In this document: positions 18,916 through 28,167 of the stretch, one piece after another
How positions within the stretch are numbered: position 1 is the first letter of the stretch
Layout: every line of letters starts with the position of its first letter
Source: Breoghania sp.
Lineage (GTDB): Bacteria > Pseudomonadota > Alphaproteobacteria > Rhizobiales > Stappiaceae
NCBI RefSeq assembly: GCF_963674635.1
Contig: NZ_OY771475.1
Location: forward strand, 310,001 to 374,000
Direction of reading: 5' to 3'
Length of the DNA: 64,000 nt
The notes under the pieces: generated by a model
Told to the model about the DNA's origin: nothing
Database searches by the model: none
Seen by the model: only the letters and a program-made list of their open reading frames with translations
Program-made: the position numbers and the translations under genes

Positions 18916-19341
18916 ATCTTCACCCCCGTCTTTTATGGTATCCAGATGCCGCGAGCCGGCGCCGTCTAACGTTGATCTCGCGCAAAGGTTCCGCGCGAAA
19001 GCAAATATGATTGTGGAAAGTGTGTAGTGGTTTGACCTGATTATAAATCATAAAATCGGTTTCTGGTCTAGGGGGAGTGAATTTGTCGAGGGTCTATGTC
19101 AGATGCCTCGCGGATCATTTGGGGTAGTGAAAATATAGACGTTATTTTTTGATTTTTATTTAAGGTATGTGCTTGTGAGAAAAGTAATACGTAGATGTAA
19201 GACGTGAGTTCAATTGCGGCATGTCTTGGTCGGATTTTGGTGTTATTTCCCGAGCGTTGGGGGCTGCTTGCGACCGGGCGAAATGCTTGACCCGGTCGCG
19301 CCGGCGTGGTCGATGGGGGCGTTGATCGTGAAAGACGCTTC
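18916..19341. other. divergent intergenic region, AT-rich
   Basis: 426 bases between the stress-protein gene and yidD. Positions about 19000-19200 are AT-rich and should hold the stress-protein promoter. No gene is supported. Confidence 0.5.
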
Positions 19342-19647
19342 ATGAAGACCCTGGTCATTCTCCTCATTCGTCTCTACCGGGTGACGCTGTCGGCGCTCAT
19401 CGGGCGGGCCTGCCGGTATCAGCCGAGTTGCTCCAGCTATACGGAGGAAGCGATCTCGCGTTTCGGCGTATGGCGCGGCGGTTGGGTCGGGCTCGCGCGG
19501 ATCGTGCGCTGCAATCCGTTCGGTGCCAGCGGATATGATCCGGTGCCGGAGGAGCTGCCTGCCAATGCGCGCTGGTACCTGCCGTGGCGGTACGGCCAGT
19601 GGCGCGGCGATCACATCGATCCCGCGACCCGCATTGATCTAGAGTGA
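19342..19647 (+). CDS. yidD: membrane protein insertion efficiency factor YidD
   Basis: A 101-residue YidD with the hallmark YQPSCSSYTEEAISRFG segment. YidD assists YidC-dependent membrane insertion. The start at 19342 (MKTLVILLIRLYR) fits the family; the frame extends to 19306 but without homology. thrS follows 150 bases later. Confidence 0.93.
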   Translation: MKTLVILLIRLYRVTLSALIGRACRYQPSCSSYTEEAISRFGVWRGGWVGLARIVRCNPFGASGYDPVPEELPANARWYLPWRYGQWRGDHIDPATRIDLE

Positions 19648-19797
19648 GAGCGCGGCGGGCGGCCTCCTTTTCGGGGCAGGCGCGGCTCATTTGAGGCCAT
19701 TCCCCTCTTTACGTGCCGGCCCGAAAAGCCTATTCCCCGTCTTCTTATGACAACCCGCTTACCTGCCTCGTTTGCAGGAGTGAGCCAGGAGACAAAG

Positions 19798-21777
19798 ATG
19801 ATCCATCTGACTTTCCCCGACAATTCGGTGCGTGACTTCGAGCCCGGTATTACCGGCAAGGCTGTTGCCGAGGGCATTTCCAAGTCGCTCTCCAAGAAAG
19901 CCGTGGCCATTGCGCTGGACGGTGTGCTTTGCGATCTGGCCGACCCGATCGAGGCCGACGCGAAGATCGAGATCGTGACCCGTGACGACCCCCGCGCGCT
20001 GGAGCTGATCCGGCATGATGCGGCCCATGTCATGGCGGAAGCGGTGCAGGCCTTGTGGCCCGGCACTCAGGTCACCATCGGCCCCGTCATCGAGAACGGC
20101 TTTTACTACGACTTCAAGCGCGTCCATCCCGACACCCGCGAGGACTGGCCCTTCACGCCGGAAGACCTGCCGGTGATCGAGAAGAAGATGCGCGAACTGA
20201 TCCAGAAGAACGCGCCCTTCACCAAGGAAGTCTGGTCCCGCGACAAGGCCCGTGAGGTCTTTGCCGACATGGGCGAGGCCTACAAGGTGGAATTGGTCGA
20301 CGCGATCCCGGAAGATCAGGACGTCAAGATCTACCGACAGGGCGACTGGTTCGACCTGTGCCGTGGTCCTCACATGGACTCAACGGGCCGCATCGGTTCC
20401 GCCTTCAAGCTGATGAAGGTGGCGGGCGCCTATTGGCGCGGCGATGCCAACAACCCCATGCTGACCCGCATCTATGGCACGGCCTGGACCGACGAGAAGC
20501 AGCTGAAGACCTATCTCCACATGCTGGAAGAGGCCGAAAAGCGCGATCATCGTCGCCTTGGACGCGAGATGGATCTCTTCCACTTCCAGGAAGAAGGGCC
20601 GGGCGTTGTCTTCTGGCACTCCAAGGGGTGGACGACCTTCCAGAATCTCGTCTCCTACATGCGTCGCCGTCTCGCCGACGACTATGAGGAGGTGAACGCC
20701 CCGCAGGTGCTTCACACCTCGCTGTGGGAGACCTCCGGCCACTGGACCTGGTACAAGGAGAACATGTTCTCCGTGCAATGTGCGGATCCGGAATCGGAAG
20801 ATGAGCGCGTCTTCGCGCTGAAGCCGATGAACTGCCCGGGGCATGTCCAGATCTTCAAGCACGGCCTGAAGAGCTATCGCGATTTGCCGTTGCGCATGGC
20901 CGAGTTCGGCGCCGTCCATCGCTACGAGCCCTCTGGCGCGATGCACGGGTTGATGCGTGTGCGCGGCTTCACGCAGGACGATGCCCATGTGTTCTGCACC
21001 GAAGAGCAACTCGCCGCCGAATGTATGAAGATCAACGACCTGATCCTCTCCGTCTACGAGGATTTCGGGTTCGACGAGATCGTGGTCAAGCTCTCCACGC
21101 GGCCGGAAAAGCGCGTCGGCAGCGATGAGGCCTGGGATCATGCCGAAGAGGTCATGACCAAGGTCCTCAAGGACATCGAGGCGCAGGCGGGCGGTCGCAT
21201 CAAGACCGGGATCCTGCCGGGCGAGGGGGCGTTCTACGGGCCGAAGTTCGAGTACACGCTGCGTGACGCCATCGGGCGTGAGTGGCAGTGCGGCACCACC
21301 CAGGTGGACTTCAACCTGCCGGAACGCTTTGGCGCCTTCTATGTGGACAGCGACGGCGAGAAGAAAACGCCCGTCATGGTCCACCGCGCCATCTGTGGCT
21401 CCATGGAGCGGTTCCTCGGTATCCTGATCGAGAACTTCGCCGGTCACTTCCCGCTTTGGTTCGCGCCGCTTCAGGTGGTGGTGACGACCATTACGTCGGA
21501 TGCCGATGACTATGCCGAGGAAGTCTATGCGCGTCTGAAGCGCGCGGGCCTCAAGGTCGATCTTGACCTGCGCAACGAGAAGATCAACTACAAGGTCCGC
21601 GAGCACTCGCTGGCCAAGGTTCCGGTGATCGTCGTGTGCGGCAAGCGCGAGGCGGAGGAGGGCACGGTGAATATCCGCCGTCTCGGCTCCAAGGATCAGG
21701 CGTCCATGACGCTGGACGAGGCGGTGACCTCGCTGACAGACGAGGCGATGGCCCCGGATCTCAAGCGCGTGCAGTAA
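19798..21777 (+). CDS. thrS: threonine-tRNA ligase
   Basis: Class II aminoacyl-tRNA synthetase of 659 residues. Its order is TGS domain (about 1-62), editing domain with the HDAAH motif, catalytic core with MNCPGHVQIFK and RYEPSGAMHGLMR, then the anticodon-binding domain with VPVIVVCGKREAE. The start at 19798 follows AGGAGACAAAG. The frame extends upstream to 19747 without support. It is full length with no apparent defects. Confidence 0.97.
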   Translation: MIHLTFPDNSVRDFEPGITGKAVAEGISKSLSKKAVAIALDGVLCDLADPIEADAKIEIVTRDDPRALELIRHDAAHVMAEAVQALWPGTQVTIGPVIENGFYYDFKRVHPDTREDWPFTPEDLPVIEKKMRELIQKNAPFTKEVWSRDKAREVFADMGEAYKVELVDAIPEDQDVKIYRQGDWFDLCRGPHMDSTGRIGSAFKLMKVAGAYWRGDANNPMLTRIYGTAWTDEKQLKTYLHMLEEAEKRDHRRLGREMDLFHFQEEGPGVVFWHSKGWTTFQNLVSYMRRRLADDYEEVNAPQVLHTSLWETSGHWTWYKENMFSVQCADPESEDERVFALKPMNCPGHVQIFKHGLKSYRDLPLRMAEFGAVHRYEPSGAMHGLMRVRGFTQDDAHVFCTEEQLAAECMKINDLILSVYEDFGFDEIVVKLSTRPEKRVGSDEAWDHAEEVMTKVLKDIEAQAGGRIKTGILPGEGAFYGPKFEYTLRDAIGREWQCGTTQVDFNLPERFGAFYVDSDGEKKTPVMVHRAICGSMERFLGILIENFAGHFPLWFAPLQVVVTTITSDADDYAEEVYARLKRAGLKVDLDLRNEKINYKVREHSLAKVPVIVVCGKREAEEGTVNIRRLGSKDQASMTLDEAVTSLTDEAMAPDLKRVQ

Positions 21778-21807
21778 CCCGCCGGATCAAGGCTTCGAGA
21801 CTATCGG

Positions 21808-21836
21808 GAAAGCGGGCTTCGGCCCGCTTTCTTTGT
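21808..21836 (+). terminator. intrinsic terminator of thrS
   Basis: Stem GAAAGCGGGC (21808-21817) with GCCCGCTTTC (21822-21831), loop TTCG, then TTTGTTTCT. Confidence 0.9.
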
Positions 21837-21902
21837 TTCTGGAGGGATTTGATGTGTGGCTTGAGCGTTTGGGCTCAAGCGCGGGCGGGGCCTGAGCGTG
21901 TG

Positions 21903-21949
21903 GCCGATCCTTCGAGACGCCTGCTTCGCAGGTGTCTCGAAGGATCGGC
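21903..21949. repeat. 47-base palindromic unit (REP-like)
   Basis: A perfect 16-bp inverted repeat (21903-21918 with 21934-21949) enclosing a further GCCTGC/GCAGGT stem. The core CCTTCGAGACGCC resembles dispersed palindromes common between genes in many Hyphomicrobiales. It lies between the convergent thrS and exported-protein genes. Confidence 0.7.
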
Positions 21950-22005
21950 TCCATACCCAAGTGCCACTCTCACGATCCATGCAGGAAGCGGGACGCCGCA
22001 AGGCG

Positions 22006-23181
22006 TTATTCGGTCGCCAGACCGGCGGCGTTGCCGTCTTCCGTGCGCACTTCCACCTCGGTGTTGTGGCCGGGGGTGACTTCGAAATTGCGCGAGAACA
22101 GGCGGCCCTGATTGCGCGCCACGACGGTGTATTTGCCTGCAACGAGCACGTAGGTGGGGAAAGCGCCATCACCTTCCACCACGCTGTCGCCGGAAGGCGT
22201 CAGGATCGACCAGGCGGTGTTGGCGATGGCCTCGCCGCCAAAGGAATTCACGAGTTTCAGGGTGATTTCCGAGGCATTGTGATAGATGGTGGCCTCGGTC
22301 AACTTGCCCGGCTCCACGCGAATATCGGCACGCACGGTGGCGTTCACACGGCCATAGCGGCTGGTGATGTGGTAGGTCCCGGCATTGAGCGGCACGATGG
22401 TGCCCGGCCGCACGTTGCGCGCGATCAGCTTGCGTTCGCCGCGGGCGTTGAATTCTGTGCCGTAGATATCGAACCGCACCTTGGCGCTGTTGAGCGGGAT
22501 CGTCTTGGAGACGGCGCTGTTGAGTTTGATGCCGCCGGCATTGAAGACAACGGTGCGGCTGGTCTGTCCCTGCTGGACGGACAGTTTCGTCGTCACGCCC
22601 GCATGGCCATAGGCGGTGTGGACCAGATAGGTGCCCGGATCGAGGCGGAATTCCGCGTCGCCGCCTTCCGAGGTGGCGACGAGATCGAGTTCGCCCTGAT
22701 CGTTGATCTGGTCGGAATAGACGCGCCAGACGAGCCCCGAATCGATCAGCGGCCCTTCGGGGGTCAGGCGCGCCATCATGTAGAGGGTCGTGTTGTCCGG
22801 ATCTCCGGGCTTGCCCGTGTCGGCGGTGCCGGAGGGGGCATAGGGCAGGACTTCCGGCGACATCAGCGCAGGCATGTTTTCGTTCAGCAACATCTCCAGC
22901 GAAGGCTGGGCCGCGGTCGCGTTGTCATAGGCAGCGGCGGAGCCTGCGGGATCATCCAGGCTGGGCTCGCCGTCGACGGGCGAGGGGATCGGCATCGGCG
23001 GTACGGGGGCTGCTTGCTGCGCATGGGCCGGGAGGCCTGAAGCGGCGGCGGAGACGAGCACAAGGCTTGCCAGGACCAGCGCGCGAACGCCTTTCGCCCC
23101 ACATCGTGCAAGGCTTGCGAGCAGATGTGTCCTCATCGACAGGAATGCCATCAACCGGTTCCGTTTTGCGGGAGGCGACAT
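22006..23181 (-). CDS. exported protein of unknown function, conserved in rhizobia
   Basis: A 391-residue secreted or periplasmic protein. A long basic leader is followed by a hydrophobic core (LVLASLVLVSAAASG) and the cleavage-like AHAQ. The mature part is rich in beta-strand repeats with carboxypeptidase-regulatory or PEGA-like features (for example GTYLVHTAYGHAG, GTYHITSRYGRVN, GKYTVVARNQGR), i.e. three related beta-sandwich modules. The function is unknown. The start was set at 23181 where GGAG occurs further upstream; 23151, 23136 and 23286 are alternatives. Confidence 0.72.
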   Translation of the reverse strand: MSPPAKRNRLMAFLSMRTHLLASLARCGAKGVRALVLASLVLVSAAASGLPAHAQQAAPVPPMPIPSPVDGEPSLDDPAGSAAAYDNATAAQPSLEMLLNENMPALMSPEVLPYAPSGTADTGKPGDPDNTTLYMMARLTPEGPLIDSGLVWRVYSDQINDQGELDLVATSEGGDAEFRLDPGTYLVHTAYGHAGVTTKLSVQQGQTSRTVVFNAGGIKLNSAVSKTIPLNSAKVRFDIYGTEFNARGERKLIARNVRPGTIVPLNAGTYHITSRYGRVNATVRADIRVEPGKLTEATIYHNASEITLKLVNSFGGEAIANTAWSILTPSGDSVVEGDGAFPTYVLVAGKYTVVARNQGRLFSRNFEVTPGHNTEVEVRTEDGNAAGLATE

Positions 23182-23515
23182 GTGTCTGGCGCGCTCCCAT
23201 GATCTGTTTTGACGGTTATGCCTTGCCCGGTGGCGCTTGGCCAGTCGAGACCTCCTTTTCAGAGCCGCAAAGGGTGGCGATTTCAAGTCAAGGCCTTGAA
23301 TTTTCCGATGGCGCCCCGGCTTGGGGACTTCCGAATATTGACAGGTGCGGGGTGCATGGGCTCAAGTTGCGCCCGACTGATTTTCCCGAAATATCGTTTT
23401 CGACCATTTTCCATTTTCGGAACGGTGATCCGCGAAGGATCTGCTGTCCTGGTAACTGGAAAACGCCGTGCTCCGCGTATCGGAGGAAGGCAAGGAAGAG
23501 AGGCTTGGACGAACA
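23182..23515. other. divergent intergenic region
   Basis: 334 bases between the exported-protein gene and the nitroreductase gene. No further gene or clear regulatory motif seen. Confidence 0.45.
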
Positions 23516-24109
23516 ATGCCAGACGCACTCACGCTGCTCACAACCCGGCGCACGATACCTGCGGTGGCTCTGGGAGAGCCGGGGCCCGATGCCGATCAGA
23601 TCCGCACACTCGTACAGATCGCGGTGCGGGTGCCCGACCATGGCAAGCTGAAGCCGTGGCGCTTCATTGCTTTTGCGGGCGAGGCGCGCGCGCAGGTTGG
23701 CGAGGCGCTGCTTGCGTTGCAGCTGGAGGAAAAACCGGATCTGGACGAGGGGCAGCGCGAGAAGGAACGGACCCGCTTTTCCCGGGCCCCGCTGGTGATC
23801 GCGGTTGTTTCCAGAACGCAGGAGCACTTCAAGGTGCCTGAATGGGAACAGGTCATGTCGGCGGGGGCTGCCTGCATGAACCTCGTCCTTGGTGCGCATG
23901 CGATGGGATTTGCTGCGCAGTGGCTGACGGAATGGTATGCCTTTGACGACAAGGCCAAGGCGCTGTTCGGTCTGGAAAAGGGCGAGAACATCGTCGGCTT
24001 CGTGCATATCGGAACGCCGAAGGAGGAACCTGTCGACCGGCCGCGTCCCGATGTTGAAACCGTATTGACCTGGTGGAGCCCCGAAGGGGCGGGAGGAAAT
24101 GCGCCGTGA
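23516..24109 (+). CDS. nitroreductase family protein (YdjA-like)
   Basis: A 197-residue FMN-dependent oxidoreductase of the compact YdjA type. It begins with the TRRTIP and HGKLKPWRF segments that bind FMN in this family and has a GAACMNLVLGAHAMGFAAQWL helix region. The substrate is unknown. The next gene overlaps its stop codon by two bases (GTGA), which points to translational coupling with the flavin reductase. Confidence 0.9.
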   Translation: MPDALTLLTTRRTIPAVALGEPGPDADQIRTLVQIAVRVPDHGKLKPWRFIAFAGEARAQVGEALLALQLEEKPDLDEGQREKERTRFSRAPLVIAVVSRTQEHFKVPEWEQVMSAGAACMNLVLGAHAMGFAAQWLTEWYAFDDKAKALFGLEKGENIVGFVHIGTPKEEPVDRPRPDVETVLTWWSPEGAGGNAP

Positions 24110-24732
24110 ATTACGACGCGATCAAGAACAAACATGGACTGCGCCACGACCCCTTCAAAGCCATCGTCGCGCCCCGGCCAATAGGCTGGATCTCGACGCT
24201 GGATGCGGAAGGCCGCGCCAATCTCGCGCCCTACAGTTTCTTCAACGCCCTGGGCGACAATCCGCATGTGGTGATGTTTTCCTCCTCCGGCTGGAAACAC
24301 TCGGTCGCCAACGTGGAGGCAACCGGCGAGTTCGTCTGCAATCTGGCCACCTGGGACCTGCGGGAGCAGATGAACGAAAGCTCCGCGCCCTTTCCCGAAG
24401 GCACCTCCGAGTTTGAGGCCACCGGCCTGACGCCCGCGCCATCTGTCGCGGTGAAGCCGCCGCGGGTGGCCGAGAGCCCGATCGCACTGGAATGCCGCCA
24501 TCTCCAGACGATCCGCATTCACGACCTTGACGGCAAGCCTGCCGATCAGTGGATGGTGATGGGACAGGTTGTCTCGATCCATATCGATGATGCGGTGATC
24601 GAGGACGGCATGATCGATGTGACCCGGATCAAGCCGCTGGCGCGTCTCGGTTATCGGGATTTTTCGGTGGTGAACGAGGTTTTCCAGATGACGCGCCCGG
24701 CGGGCGGCGGCGGCGCGGCAGGTGGGGCCTGA
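24106..24732 (+). CDS. flavin reductase domain protein
   Basis: A 208-residue FMN-binding split-barrel protein with the RPIGWISTLD and ANLAPYSFFN signature of flavin reductase-like domains. It starts at GTG overlapping the nitroreductase stop; the RBS GGGAGGAAA lies inside the upstream gene. It may supply reduced FMN to its partner or act alone. The C-terminal GGGGAAGGA tail is low complexity. Confidence 0.88.
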   Translation: MNYDAIKNKHGLRHDPFKAIVAPRPIGWISTLDAEGRANLAPYSFFNALGDNPHVVMFSSSGWKHSVANVEATGEFVCNLATWDLREQMNESSAPFPEGTSEFEATGLTPAPSVAVKPPRVAESPIALECRHLQTIRIHDLDGKPADQWMVMGQVVSIHIDDAVIEDGMIDVTRIKPLARLGYRDFSVVNEVFQMTRPAGGGGAAGGA

Positions 24733-24762
24733 GGCAGGTTTCGAGATCCCGTAACAAAGAAC

Positions 24763-24799
24763 AAGGCCGGAGCGATGAGGCATCGCTCCGGCCTTTTCA
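24763..24799. terminator. bidirectional intrinsic terminator
   Basis: A 15-bp stem (24763-24777 with 24781-24795) and a 3-base loop followed by TTTC, between converging genes. Confidence 0.9.
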
Positions 24800-24820
24800 G
24801 TGTGCGCTCCTGCAGCCGGG

Positions 24821-25702
24821 TCAGGCGAAGACGCCCGCCAACCGCGCCCGGTCCAGCAGCTTTTTGGCGCGCGTGAGGTGAGGGCGGTCCAGCATTTCGC
24901 CATCGAGCCCGATAACGCCAGCATTGCCCGCCTCTGCAAAGGCGGTGACGATACGGCTGGCGCGTTCGATCTCGGCGGCGTTGGGGGTGAAGGTCTCGTT
25001 GATGACGGGGACCTGCGCCGGGTGGATTGCGAGCTTGGCGGTGAAGCCGTCGCGCACCGCCTCCTCGCACTCTGAGCGAAGGCCGTCCAGATCGCGGAAG
25101 CTCGTGAAGACCGTGTCGATGGGCGCAACATTGGCGGCGACCGCGCCGAAAAGGCAGAGATTGCGCGCGAACCGGAACGGCTCGGTGAACTCGCCATTCG
25201 CGCGGTTGGCGGCGGAGCCGATATCCGCGGACAGGTCTTCCCCGCCCCACGCCATTCCGGCAAGGCGGTTGCTCACCCCCTGATAGGTGCCGAGTTCGAA
25301 CAGCGAGGCAGCGGTTTCCGTGGCAATGGCAATGATGCCGGTGCGTCCGTCCGGCGTCCCTGTTTCGGCTTCGTGGACAGAGAGCATGGCGTGAAGTCGG
25401 GCCACATCACGTCCGCTCGCGGATTTGGGCAGGACGATGCCGTCAGGAGCGACGCGCATGACCGCCTGCAGATCGGCCTCGCTCATGCCGCTGTCAAAGG
25501 CGTTGATGCGGACATAAAGGCGTGGGCGCTGGCTTGAGCGCAGAGTGTCGCGCAGGAAATAGCGTGTCGTTTCGCGCGCCTTTTGCTTGGCATCGGCGGC
25601 GACCGAATCCTCAAGGTCAACGATCAGCACATCCGCGCCGCTGGCGGTGCCTTTGGCAAGCTTGCGGGTGTCGTCACCCGGAACGAAAAGCAGGGAACGC
25701 AA
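24821..25702 (-). CDS. HpcH/HpaI aldolase/citrate lyase (CitE-like) protein
   Basis: A 293-residue TIM-barrel CoA-ester lyase-like protein. It opens with the CitE signature LLFVPGD, has the metal-binding VDLEDSV and later GxxxKLAIHPAQV. Relatives include malyl-CoA and beta-methylmalyl-CoA lyases and citramalyl-CoA lyase; the substrate is not resolved. A MaoC-like gene lies three bases upstream, and the pair suggests a hydration/cleavage sequence on an acyl-CoA. Confidence 0.9.
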   Translation of the reverse strand: MRSLLFVPGDDTRKLAKGTASGADVLIVDLEDSVAADAKQKARETTRYFLRDTLRSSQRPRLYVRINAFDSGMSEADLQAVMRVAPDGIVLPKSASGRDVARLHAMLSVHEAETGTPDGRTGIIAIATETAASLFELGTYQGVSNRLAGMAWGGEDLSADIGSAANRANGEFTEPFRFARNLCLFGAVAANVAPIDTVFTSFRDLDGLRSECEEAVRDGFTAKLAIHPAQVPVINETFTPNAAEIERASRIVTAFAEAGNAGVIGLDGEMLDRPHLTRAKKLLDRARLAGVFA

Positions 25703-25705
25703 GGC

Positions 25706-26176
25706 TCAGGCCTCCATGGTGGCGTTGGGCGACTTCTTCATGAATGCCTGCCTGCGGCAGACGGCGACAAGGTCTCCCTTCTGGTTGAAGGCCTTGTGCT
25801 CGAATTCGACGATGCCGGCATCGGGACGCGAGCGCGACTCCCGTTTGGCGACGATCTCTGTCGTGACATTCACGGTGTCGCCGTGGAAAAGGGGGTGGGG
25901 GAACTTCACCTCGCTCATGCCGAGATTGCCGATTGTGGTGCCGATCGTGGTGTCATTGACCGAGATGCCGATCATCAGTCCGAGTGTGAAAATGGAGTTG
26001 ACCAGCGGCTGGCCCCACTCGGTCTGGGTTTCGCAGAAGTGGCGGTCGATATGGAGTGGCTGAGGATTCAGCGTCATGTTCGAAAAGAGCATGTTGTCCA
26101 TTTCGGTGACCGTCCGGCGCAGCTCGTGTTCGATTTTCTGGCCGATGCGAAACTCATCAAAATACAATCCCGGCAT
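25706..26176 (-). CDS. MaoC-like dehydratase (hot-dog fold)
   Basis: A 156-residue single hot-dog domain of the MaoC type. The hydratase loop lies around LNPQPLHIDRHF, and ends in CRRQAFMKK. The start at 26176 has AAGGAGA upstream; the open frame extends to 26221. It precedes the CitE-like gene in one operon. In the ethylmalonyl-CoA pathway such enzymes hydrate mesaconyl-CoA, but those are larger, so that role is only a possibility. Confidence 0.9.
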   Translation of the reverse strand: MPGLYFDEFRIGQKIEHELRRTVTEMDNMLFSNMTLNPQPLHIDRHFCETQTEWGQPLVNSIFTLGLMIGISVNDTTIGTTIGNLGMSEVKFPHPLFHGDTVNVTTEIVAKRESRSRPDAGIVEFEHKAFNQKGDLVAVCRRQAFMKKSPNATMEA

Positions 26177-26251
26177 CCCGGTAAGTCTCCTTCCCCTCGG
26201 CGGTTTTCCGCCCTTGTCCAATTCGCCTAAGCGTTCCGGCTTAGGTGATGG

Positions 26252-26299
26252 TTAACGTGGTGTTAACGATTTTCGAGCCATGGTTAAAGCCACATTAAC
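26252..26299 (+). promoter_or_regulatory. two CtrA-type boxes
   Basis: Two perfect TTAA-N7-TTAAC elements: 26252-26267 (spacer CGTGGTG) and 26284-26299 (spacer AGCCACA). The second lies within a 10-bp inverted repeat (26278-26287 with 26295-26304). This is the CtrA consensus of alphaproteobacterial cell-cycle and motility genes. They lie 70-117 bases before the transglycosylase ATG and could also affect the divergent MaoC operon. Confidence 0.75.
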
Positions 26300-26368
26300 C
26301 ATGGGGTAGCTGGCTCGTCGATTGGCTGGCCGCTCAGTTTTCCTGTAGACCGCTAGGAGGCGGGTGTC

Positions 26369-27937
26369 ATGAAAGTGGCCGATACGTCCTCGATTGCGTC
26401 TCGTATCGCGCTGGCCTTCCAATCGGCCAGCACGACGACCGGAACCGATTTCGCATATCTGGTCAAGACGGCATCGCGCGAGTCGAATTTCGACGCGTCC
26501 GCGAAGGCCAAGGGTTCCAGTGCTACAGGACTGTTTCAGTTTATCGAATCCACATGGCTGGAGACTGTGAAAACCTCCGGTGAAGCGCATGGGCTTGGCG
26601 AATATGCCAAGGACATCATCCCGCGTTCCGATGGCAGCTACACCGTGTCCAGTGCCGCGCGGCGGCGTGAAATCCTTGATCTGCGCAAGGACCCCGAAAT
26701 CGCTTCGCTGATGGCGGGCGAACTGACGCGCAAGAATGCCGCCTATCTGGAACGCAAGCTCGGACGCGAGGCAACCGATGGCGAGCTTTATGCCGCCCAT
26801 TTCCTTGGCGCCGGCGGAGCATCGCGGCTCATCCACCTTGCCGAGAACGACCCGGACCGTTCCGCAGCTGCCGTGTTCCCGCGTCAGGCGCGGGCCAACC
26901 GATCCATCTTCTATGAAGGGCGCTCTGCGCGCAGCGTGGCGCAGGTGCTTGATCAGCTCGTTGCGCAGCATGACAGCCCCTCCGGGATCAATTACGCGAC
27001 TGTTGTCGCCTCAGCAAAGCCTGTGCCGACGCCGGTTGCCAAGTCCCAGGCGTTGGGCGCGGCGACGTTCGGCGGCGTTGGTGTGCCATCGACTGCCGGG
27101 CAGACGGTGATCGCCAGCCGTTATTATCGCCCGGCCCAGGTGAAAGAGCTTTCGCAGGCCCTTGCCGGTCTGACCGAGCTTGGAAAAAGCCAGCCGCCGA
27201 TTGGCGACACGGCCCCGATCGAGCGCGTGGTCGCGCAAGCCGATATGCCGGAGACCGCCGATACCGCCGGGGCGGATGATGACACTACAGGCGAGGGCCG
27301 CCGCGCCGATCTCCCCGTAGCCGTTGCCGCGATTGCATCGAACGATGCGCCGTTGCCTCCGGCGGCGAAACCGGAACGTACGCCTGCGGTCGCAACTGAG
27401 GAACCGGCGATCGATGCCGCGGTGGCTGTTGCGCTGGCGGAAGCCGATGCCGAGGCGGTCGCCAATCCCGTTGCCATCGCGCAGGAGAACGTCGAGGCGC
27501 AGCCCGCCTCAACTCTGACTGCCTTCCAGCCCGTGGATGATGCGCGTATCCCCGCAAGGGCCACCCGCGCCAATCAGGATCTCTTTGCAAAGGGAAGCGC
27601 GTCCGCCCGGATTTCCAGCGCCTGGCGTGCAACCGAGGTGCAAGCGCCATTCCAGGCGCTTTTCCGCAATGACCAGATTTCGGAAAACGAACGTTTCGAC
27701 GACACGTTCGTCAATGCGTTCCGGGCAAGGCCTGAGGCTTTGCAGGCCGCCGTTGAGGCGCACACCGCGGCTCGTGCACAACCCCAGCCCGAACCCACGC
27801 AGGTTGCCTCCGCAGCTTCGTCCTCTTCCATCGCCGCCAGGGCCCCTGTAGGGGGAAATGGTGATCCGTTCGATTTGACCGGTTTTCTCAAGTACCAGAT
27901 CTTCAAGGAACCCGAGGACCTGGTGCCTCCGGCCTGA
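26369..27937 (+). CDS. transglycosylase SLT-domain protein, no signal peptide
   Basis: A 522-residue protein. An SLT-type muramidase domain fills residues about 20-180, with the catalytic-Glu segment SRESNFDASAKAKG and the ATGLFQFIESTW motif. The rest is low complexity, rich in Ala, Pro, Glu and Val, with no recognisable domain. No signal peptide is visible at the N-terminus, so export would need another route, such as the flagellar type III system. AGGAGG precedes the ATG. Two CtrA boxes lie upstream, consistent with a motility or cell-cycle role. Confidence 0.85.
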   Translation: MKVADTSSIASRIALAFQSASTTTGTDFAYLVKTASRESNFDASAKAKGSSATGLFQFIESTWLETVKTSGEAHGLGEYAKDIIPRSDGSYTVSSAARRREILDLRKDPEIASLMAGELTRKNAAYLERKLGREATDGELYAAHFLGAGGASRLIHLAENDPDRSAAAVFPRQARANRSIFYEGRSARSVAQVLDQLVAQHDSPSGINYATVVASAKPVPTPVAKSQALGAATFGGVGVPSTAGQTVIASRYYRPAQVKELSQALAGLTELGKSQPPIGDTAPIERVVAQADMPETADTAGADDDTTGEGRRADLPVAVAAIASNDAPLPPAAKPERTPAVATEEPAIDAAVAVALAEADAEAVANPVAIAQENVEAQPASTLTAFQPVDDARIPARATRANQDLFAKGSASARISSAWRATEVQAPFQALFRNDQISENERFDDTFVNAFRARPEALQAAVEAHTAARAQPQPEPTQVASAASSSSIAARAPVGGNGDPFDLTGFLKYQIFKEPEDLVPPA

Positions 27938-28167
27938 TCGACGCTGGTGGACCGAAGTCGGTCACAGCCCCTTTACCCTTGCCAGTTTTCTGATCCCGAC
28001 TTTCCGGGGCTTTTCGTAGCCCAGCGGCGAGTTATGCTTGCGGTGCGCCTGTCCTCATGCGGCGATGCCGTAGCGTCGCGGGCCGTTTTGAGAAAACATG
28101 GTGAACCGAATATTAAACCTTGGCTGGCAGGCTTTGTGTTCAAGGTCGTCCCGCCTGGAATGTAGTC

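Noticed and set aside
23596..25263. 555-codon minus-strand open frame
   Set aside because: It crosses three supported genes in the wrong frame or strand and has no domain.
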